Positions 57,506-64,000 of a stretch of DNA of 64,000 bases are shown piece by piece. The first letter of the stretch is position 1. The number at the start of each line of letters is the position of its first letter. A model generated the notes under the pieces. That model did no database searches and had not been told where the DNA came from. It saw only the letters and a program-made list of their open reading frames with translations. The position numbers were made by a program, and so were the translations under genes. Source of the stretch: Sequoia sempervirens (lineage: Eukaryota; Streptophyta; Pinopsida; Cupressales; Cupressaceae); the NCBI GenBank assembly GCA_007258455.2, contig VDFB02358134.1, forward strand, positions 216,551,565-216,615,564, written 5' to 3'.

Positions 57506-58476
57506 TCTATCAAAGATACTCAAATGTATCTTTAGGAAGAGCCTTTATGAAAATATTTTCCACTTGATCATTTGTAGGCATATACTCCAACTTTACCTCA
57601 TTCTATGCAACTTTCTCTCTTAGAAAGTGATATGGGATAGAGATATGCTTTGTCCTTGAATGCATTACTAGGTTTTTTGAAATATTGGTGGTACTTGTAC
57701 TATCAAACAAGATATAAATAGGTTCATCATATGAAACTATGATTTCCTTCAATGTCTACTTCACCATAACACCTGAGTACAACATGATGCTATTGTAATA
57801 TATTCTACATATTGCAATATATTCTACCTCTATAGTAGATAATGTTACTAAATCCTACTTCTTTTCAATTAGGAAACCAATCTATTTCCAAGAAATAAAT
57901 CACCTCCACTTGTACTTCTATCATCTACACAACTTTCCCAATCTGCATCTGTATATGCACTTAAGGAGAAATTAGTATCCTTGTGATACCATAGACAAAA
58001 GTTTGGAGTTCCCTTCAAGTATCTAAATATCCTTTTAACTTTTACATGTGATTCTCTAGTATCTTCTTGAAACTTTCCACCCGACATACTACATGCATGA
58101 TATCTAGTCTAGTAGCAGTTAGGTATAGAAATCCACCAATCATTGATTTGTACTTGCTTTGATTAGCCTTAGGATATTCATCATTTTTTCTCAAATTACA
58201 ACTAGTAACCATAGGAGCACATACTAGTTTAGAATCCTCCATTCCAAACTTCTTGAACATTTCCTTGATATACTTTCATTATGGAATGAAAATACCTTTT
58301 TTTGACTGACTGATTTGTAATTCAAGGATGAAATTCATCTCCCCACACATTGACATCTCAAATTATTTTTTGCATCTCATCTACAAACCTTCATTTCCTC
58401 CGAAGATAATTTCATCAAAATACACTACCACAACTAGGATTTGTTCTCCCTCAACCTTGAAGTAAAGGTTGCTATC
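57506..58476 (-). pseudogene. COP2 reverse transcriptase end and RNase H (copia)
   Basis: Minus strand, high to low: VEGEQILVVVVYFDEIIFGG, where the YVDD active site has become YFDE; FKKFGMEDSKLVCAPMVTSC (58042-58260); YLKGTPNFCLWYHK and AYTDADWESCVDDRSTSGGD (57869-58087), the copia RNase H; and the pol end EYMPTNDQVENIFIKALPKD just above 57506. Everything upstream of RT is cut off at 58477 by the LAR2 LTR. Several stops. Confidence 0.88.
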
Positions 58477-59616
58477 TGTAGACACATAAAATTGACCTGG
58501 GCCTACAAACTTTATTTTCTCCATATTTTCTTCTCAACATAATTAAAATATTTAATTATGTCTTATAGTCCAAATTCAACTATTAATTAAATAATTCTCA
58601 ATTATTTAATTAATTCACATATTTTATTCCTCCTGACTATTTAAATAAATAAATTATATTTATTTTATTTAAATGTGTCACTCATTTCTTATGTCCCTCT
58701 ATAATTAAATAAATTCCTAAATTTATTTAATTATTATCTGTCCACTATTTCCTCTTGATTATTTAAATAAATGAACTTTATGTATTTATTTAAATACGTC
58801 ATTAACTTCTTATGTCTTCCTATAATTAAATAAATTTCTATAATTTGTTTAATTATTATCCACCTTGGCTTTTTCTAATTTTAAATAAAGGCATTTATTT
58901 AAATTGTCCACTTTCTATTTTCCCACCAAGTAAATAATTTAAAATCATTATTTACTATCACATGACCCACCACTTTTCAATTAAATTATTTTTTAATTCA
59001 AAAGGTCAACTCAACCTTTTAAATCAAATAATTTTAAATTATTATTTGATTATCCAACAAACTCCTTTTCCGTGCTCAATATCTTGTCACATCCATTCTT
59101 GTCCATTGATTTGATTTTTCTCAAATCAAATCTCAGCCCTTCATTTCAAATTTTACCCTAATGTTTCCCTAACCCTACTTGCTAATTGTCACATTTAATT
59201 TTAGCCTTTGATATTAGGGCATTTTTCAATTTCTAATCTCGACCATTCATCTAAAATTGGCTTTTGTATAAAAAGGCAATTTTTACCTCATTTGACACAC
59301 TTCATACACTTCATGTTTGACTATTTTATGCTTCAGACTTTAGGCTTGCTTCATACTTGCATACTTGCAAATTGCAACAATATTACAATCCTTCAATTTT
59401 TTCTTAGGGCTTGTCATAGGTCAATAGTTTCTCATCAAAATCTAAGGGTAAACATCATCTTGCAGCAAATGGAGGTCAATCATAGAGGGCATGAATAATT
59501 TTGATAATATTGTTCTTTGTTTAATAATTTTTTTGCTCCATTGTACTTCATTGTTTAGCTAAGGTTTTATTTATGCATCTTATTTTACACTAACCTAGCT
59601 TTTTTCCTTAGTTACA
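58477..59616 (+). repeat. LAR2 5' LTR
   Basis: 1,140 bp, TGTAGACACA to CTTAGTTACA. Start, end (same cttagttaca as 13140-13149) and hairpin ladder match the LAR1 family, but most sequence between has diverged. The TATA box TATAAAAA is at 59267-59274. It is followed by ttggttaactcgatgcc, at the position of a primer-binding site, for which I cannot name the tRNA. Confidence 0.78.
58582..58906. repeat. AT-rich hairpin ladder in LAR2 LTR
   Basis: Inverted repeats at 58582-58616, 58639-58674, 58700-58734, 58760-58796 and 58822-58856, with a weaker one at 58880-58906; spacing 57-62 bp. The linkers carry variants of tcttatgtc. The primary sequence differs from LAR1, but number, spacing and foldback structure are kept. 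Confidence 0.75.
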
Positions 59617-59721
59617 TTGGTTAACTCGATGCCAAAAACACACTTTTTGTAGATTTTTTAATGGATTTTCATCATTTTTTAGGTACAGGTATGGAGTAGC
59701 ACAACTAAAACTTTCTAAGCT

Positions 59722-59895
59722 GCATTTGATGCATCACGACGCATCTACATTCGTGAATGATGCATCCACAGTCCTGAGCTGCATTTGACAGCCCAAACAA
59801 TGCATTCACCCTATCGCAATGCATTTCTGGGCCTGAGAGACACATTTGAGGTTGAGACACATTTGACAGATAGAACGACACATTTTCTTGGTAAA
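59722..59895 (+). repeat. Periodic degenerate motif block 1
   Basis: Variants of tgcatttgac (tgcatccaca, tgcatttgac, tgcattcacc, tgcatttctg, cacatttgag) recur about every 20 bp; the intervening bases are not conserved. Confidence 0.65.
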
Positions 59896-60509
59896 AATTT
59901 GCTTTTATTTTTTGATAGTATTTTCCAGATTTCTCTTTTTAGTTTAGTAGATTAGGGAATTTTGGGTTACTAATTTGTTGTTGGCAGCATGTGGCAAGCT
60001 AGAAGGAGATGCTAACCATTGCTAGTTGATGATTTTATAATTCTTTTTCAATCCTAAAGCAAACAAATAAACAAACTACAATTTGCATTCACATTTCATA
60101 GTTTAAAATGAACATGCATATTCACTATGGTTTTAAAATGAACACAACTTGCATTGAAACTCATCAAGGCTAAAATTTACATGCATTTTCATGGAATTGG
60201 CTTAAAATGAACATTTCTTGCCTCACAATAATCTTGGGATAAAATAAACAAGTGTTTGGTGTGTTTTGTGGTGTAGTGACAACCTTTTAGTGTGTATGCA
60301 ATTCTCTTGCACCTTTTTTGCAATCCTGAGAAACAAAAACGCTTAGAGGTTGTTACTTTACCACCCCGCCACATTTCAATTTGGGCATTAAAATGAACAA
60401 GTGTTTTTATATTTGTGTAACCCCGATTCAATAATAAAAGTATCCTCTCCCCTTGTGTACTTGCACGATCCTGGGTGCAAGAGAAATTGTTATTGACTCT
60501 AGGAATTGG

Positions 60510-60990
60510 GCCTTCCTTGGTGTGAAAAAGTACTCACCCCAAGGTGACTCAAACTAGAAATGAAGATTTTTAGCCAAGCTACTCCTGACCGGTATACAAA
60601 TTTGAATGCTAATGGAAAACTTAGCATTATAGGTGAAGATTTGTTATGCAAACAAGTTTATTTTTACCTCACACATAGCCACCTGAATGGGTGCTCGAAC
60701 TAAAAACCTTTTGTGTAGTTGCCAAAATCCCTTTCTATTCGTTGGTGTAGCAATGGTCATTGCCAAGCCATCCCACATTCTTGTAGTTCTTAGTAGAGGT
60801 GAAGATTTTGTCATGGGTGACTCATGAGGGCTCAAAGCTTGGTTGACCCAGAGAAGTGAGTGTCGTGGAGGGGAGCCAGTGTGACCAAGCTTCTAAGTCA
60901 CCCTCTAAGAATAAGCGCAGGTGGAGAAATCCAAGTGGGAATCCAGTGGATATAGTCCTTTCCATCCATAGAGTTGTGCTTGTTCTCAAC
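60510..60990 (+). repeat. LAR2 duplicated module, copy 1
   Basis: Diverged direct repeat of 63070-63570. Shared landmarks in order: aaaaagtactcaccc, caatggtcattg, gcttggttgaccc/gcttgggtgacc, agcc-gtgtg-ccaagcttct, and a motif around gttgtgcttg at the end. No coding capacity is evident. Confidence 0.65.
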
Positions 60991-61134
60991 ATTCAAAGAC
61001 AAAATCATGTGTTTGCCAAGTGTTTTGTGAATCAATGAACACATAAACATCCTTCACAAATATGGAAAAACACATTCAAACTGAAACAATCTCAAAAATC
61101 TTGCAAAATTGCAAGGAAACTAGACTTTAGACTC

Positions 61135-61410
61135 TGTGCAATGCATCTGAGACTCTGTGCAATGCATCTACCCTGCTAAACTGCATTTGATAAATAGAAA
61201 AATGCATTTGCTAAAAAAAACAACGCATTTGACATTTTGAACTACATATGATGTCTAAAACCATGCATCTGACTGTGTTGCAACACATTTTCTTCGCAGA
61301 ACAACACAACTGAATTTATGAACCACATCTATAGTCCTAAACAACACATCTACTGAAACTGAAACACATTTAAGACATTGCAACACATTTGATACCTAAA
61401 ACAATGCATT
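61135..61410 (+). repeat. Periodic degenerate motif block 2
   Basis: About 14 copies of an aatgcatctga/aacgcatttga/aacacatttga motif spaced about 19-22 bp, with unrelated spacers. Confidence 0.7.
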
Positions 61411-62036
61411 TTCCTGTCATTTGGAAAAATCACTATCACTGTCTAAATCCGAGACCAAACACTTTCAATCTATTGTTAGGCATCTTTCCTCATTAGTCTC
61501 TATTCAAAACCAAAAAAGGAATTGCTCAAATCATCTGTTTTTGCATCTTTTAGCTTGCATTTAACTCTTGCTATAGGTCCACCTTTCCTAATTTTTAGCT
61601 GCATCTTAGGATCCATCATCATTTTCAACATAAACAAGCTCTTAGGTCCTCATTTTTGCATACTTTAGAATAGGAAAACTTGCCATACTTTGTGAAACCT
61701 TTTCCTTCAAAAGTAGATTATCATTGGACTAAGTCAAAATCAATCCTTTAGTCTTTGTCCCTTTGTGAGATATTTCCAACTCATAAGTCTAGTTAGGAAA
61801 CCTCACTTTGTCATCTTGTCATTTTCACTTAGTCCTACCAAAAATTCCTTTGATAATCTAAATTGAGACATTAATCAAGCTTTGAGTGGTTAGTAAACCT
61901 TTCCTAAAAGTCTACCAAAATTGATTGCACCTTAGAACTTTTCATTTGCATTGTCATACCTTAAAACAATTTAGTCTCCCACCATTCATTTTAGTCCTCA
62001 TTATCACTTTGCATTTGACATCCCCTTTAGACAAAA

Positions 62037-62720
62037 TTGTCACTATTGCATTCCTTATTTCAAAAAAATCCAAAAATATATAATGTCATAGACTTAGTTG
62101 TCATCATCTCTCCCCCATTTGAGAAAATCCTTATATGGTTGAGACTAGGTTACAAAGGAATAGAAGACAAATGGGCCCCTTTGGACAAGGCAACAACCCC
62201 TATAAACTTTCCTAATGACATGAACTTAAACAAAGACATGGGAACATTTTTCATTAACCCTTTCAGTGACATGAACATTGCATCATCATAACACAATCCA
62301 TTTGAACAATTTATACGAAGAGATGAAAACGTACAAGTGTTCATGGAAGACTTAGAAGCTACCGCCCAAAACCCTAATGTGGCTTCCTTTATGGAGGAAT
62401 TACTCTTGCAAGATTCAGAAAGATACTTAGCCATGCTTCTACACCAAGGTGCTAAATTTCCATGAGGGTTCGATATTAACACCTTAAGAGAAACATCTCC
62501 TTATCATACTACACAAACTATTCAACCCCAATCAACACAAGAACATAATGAAAACAATACCTTCATTGATGCCACCACACAAAATGCCACAAACACCATC
62601 AATGCTACCTCCATTGGCACCACCACTCAAAACACTTCGAACATAGTCAACACAACATTTATTGTGGGAACATCTACCATAACACACACCATATCACAAT
62701 CAGTCCCATAAATATCAACA
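62037..62720 (+). pseudogene. LAR2 possible gag-like remnant
   Basis: Plus-strand coding-looking stretch in two frames. 62037-62291 (GYKGIEDKWAPLDKATTPIN; NLNKDMGTFFINPFSDMN) is followed after a stop by EDLEATAQNPNVASFMEELL and YLAMLLHQGAKFP, then a Thr/Asn-rich repeat (ATNTINATSIGTTTQNTSN). Position after a long leader and plus orientation would suit gag, but no capsid or knuckle motif is recognised. Confidence 0.3.
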
Positions 62721-62828
62721 ATTCCATCACAAACTGTTGGAGCTACATTTGGGTCTTCAACTAATACAATGTGGACAAATTCATCAAACCTTTTATTTGG
62801 AAAGAACACTATTTTTGTTGTCTATTTG

Positions 62829-62975
62829 GAATGGTAGGCATATGCTCTCCCCTTGACTAGGTGACCAAAAAAGTAGACCCATTCCTTTTCATTTATTTGA
62901 GGTGTGTTTTGAATGGTAGGCATATGCTCTCCCCTTAACTGGGTGACCAAAAAGACAGACCTGTTCTTTGTTAAT
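62829..62975 (+). repeat. 80-bp direct duplication
   Basis: gaatggtaggcatatgctct and the following ccccttgactaggtgacc recur at about 62830 and 62911 (period about 81 bp) with few differences. Confidence 0.75.
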
Positions 62976-63069
62976 CTGTGAGTGTGAGTAGGGTATACAA
63001 CGTGGGTTCTCTCTTTATTCATGCAGAATAAAGATTTATTGAACTATGGGTATATTCTCTCACTTTTGT

Positions 63070-63570
63070 TTATCCTAGAGGGCCTGCCTTGGGGAAAAAG
63101 TACTCACCCAAGGGAACGACTCAACCAGTAACACTCTAAAGCCAAGAGTATTTCCAGCCGAGATATAAATGTGGATATTGGAACAAAAGCAAATATCACA
63201 CGGTTGGCTCTGATGAGAAGGGAAGAAATGGTCTCTCGCCTCGATGGGTCAACTCCTACGAACGAAAAGTCCTTACTAGAACCCTTGTTATAGAATTGGC
63301 CAAATCCTTTATCTATTCTCTTGGTACAACAATGGTCATTGTGAAGGCATCCACATTCTCACAGTCTTTAGTAGAGATGATCAGTCTACCATGGGAGTTT
63401 CATGGAGGCTGGAAGCTTGGGTGACCTGAGAAGAGAGTGCAATGTAAGGGGGAGCCTGTGTGGCCAAGCTTCTGAATTCATCCGCTAAAGATAAGTGTTG
63501 TTGGTGTAAAACCCACGTGGAATCCAAGAGAATATAGACCATCACAGCCCTAGGGAATGTACGTTGTGCT
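63070..63570 (+). repeat. LAR2 duplicated module, copy 2
   Basis: Second copy of 60510-60990, about 2.57 kb downstream and clearly diverged. Like copy 1 it is followed by a periodic motif block. Confidence 0.65.
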
Positions 63571-63734
63571 TGATTGTGCTTTTCAAATTATTCTCAAAAC
63601 AAACCCCAAATGAAACTTTACACACTGGAAAAACTATAGAAATAGTGATTCAAAATACATCATCTGGAATAAACCGTCCTTTTATCAAAAACTAGAGAAA
63701 TTAGACAAACTGGAAACAAATTGTTGCATCCCCC

Positions 63735-64000
63735 AATTTAGTGCTTTCACTACTTTCTGTGGCACTTTCACCAATTTTTCCAGCACATTCACCCTCTGTT
63801 ACAACACCTTCACTTTATTTTCCAGCGCATTGACCCAAAATTTCGCGCCACTCAGCCATTCTATGGTGCACTCAAGCTATTTTGTGGCTCTTTGACCCTT
63901 TTTTGTGGTGCATCCTAGCCATTCTATGGCTCATCTTAGCTTTTCTGTAGTGATTTTTCCTTTTTGGCTTTTTCACCCTCTGTAATGATGCCTCCACCAA
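63735..64000 (+). repeat. Periodic degenerate motif block 3
   Basis: About ten copies of a motif like gcactttcacc (gcacattcacc, gcgcattgacc, gtgcactcaag, ggctctttgacc) spaced 19-22 bp, cut by the window end. Confidence 0.65.

Larger units (their letters stand above)
59617..62036 (+). other. LAR2 leader region without genes
   Basis: 2.4 kb without a supportable gene. It contains periodic motif blocks at 59722-59895 and 61135-61410, and the first copy of a module (about 60510-60990) whose second copy is at about 63070-63570. Confidence 0.55.
58477..64000 (+). mobile_element. LAR2: LAR-family LTR element, runs off the window
   Basis: Begins with TGTAGACACATAAAATTGAC inside the COP2 RT codons. 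It has an LTR (58477-59616) related to the LAR1 LTR and at least 4.4 kb of internal sequence in the same plus orientation. The internal part holds periodic short-motif blocks, a duplicated module and one weak gag-like region. The second LTR would lie beyond 64000. Confidence 0.75.

Noticed and set aside
58540..58910. MITE or simple AT satellite
   Set aside because: The foldbacks lie inside an LTR with defined TG/CA ends and recur at the same place in LAR1 LTRs; they are part of the LTR.
60189..61038. Short frames in the LAR2 module
   Set aside because: They occur on both strands, and the second module copy does not keep them open, so the duplication is not coding.
59722..64000. CRISPR-like alternation of short repeats and spacers
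   Set aside because: The repeat is only about 10 bp, degenerate, with spacers of about 10 bp in a plant retrotransposon; no cas gene or true repeat-spacer structure.

Overview
The window is repeat-dense, AT-rich plant nuclear DNA. It is built almost entirely of LTR retrotransposons inserted into one another. I see no convincing host gene, rRNA, tRNA or CRISPR array. Ty3/gypsy Tat-like, chromovirus, Ty1/copia, TRIM and large non-coding LTR elements together point to a large-genome seed plant, and I would guess a gymnosperm (inference). Labels are mine: TatA and TatB are Tat-like gypsy elements; CHR is a chromovirus; TRG-a and TRG-b are gag/protease-only elements; COP1 and COP2 are copia; LAR1 and LAR2 are large, mostly non-coding LTR elements; TRIM is a miniature LTR element.

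Layout. 1-12742 holds TatA (minus strand), split inside its RNase H by CHR (2807-9046, plus strand, target duplication CTACT). 12743-13149 is a truncated LAR-family LTR. 13150-13699 and 20527-24435 are the two halves of COP1 (minus), split inside reverse transcriptase by LAR1 (13700-20526, duplication CTAAC). A copia LTR (24436-24658 plus 53986-56954) is split by the TRG complex (24659-53980, duplication GATCT), which has the form LTR-internal-LTR-internal-LTR. TatB (26019-45925, minus, about 19.9 kb) sits in the gag of TRG-a with duplication GGAAG/GGATG. The TRIM (49270-50101, duplication TTAGA) sits in the primer-binding site of TRG-b. 56955-58476 is the 3' end of copia pol (COP2), cut at 58477 by LAR2 (plus), which runs off the window.

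The insertion boundaries are well supported, because short target duplications match on both sides and the reading frames of the interrupted elements resume exactly when the insert is removed. Relative order follows: COP is older than TRG and LAR1; TRG is older than TatB and TRIM; TatA is older than CHR. Nearly all coding regions carry stops and frameshifts, so the elements are relics. The longest intact retroelement frame is the TRG-b gag.

Most unusual points: (1) TatB has LTRs of about 6 kb, and both carry a broken coding region of about 1,270 codons downstream of a TATA box, outside the gag-pol region. (2) Both Tat elements carry an extra RNase H between protease and reverse transcriptase, while the usual RNase H has lost its first catalytic aspartate. 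(3) LAR LTRs contain a ladder of about five AT-rich hairpins roughly 60 bp apart, kept in three copies of differing sequence. (4) LAR2 contains blocks of a degenerate motif recurring every 20-21 bp.
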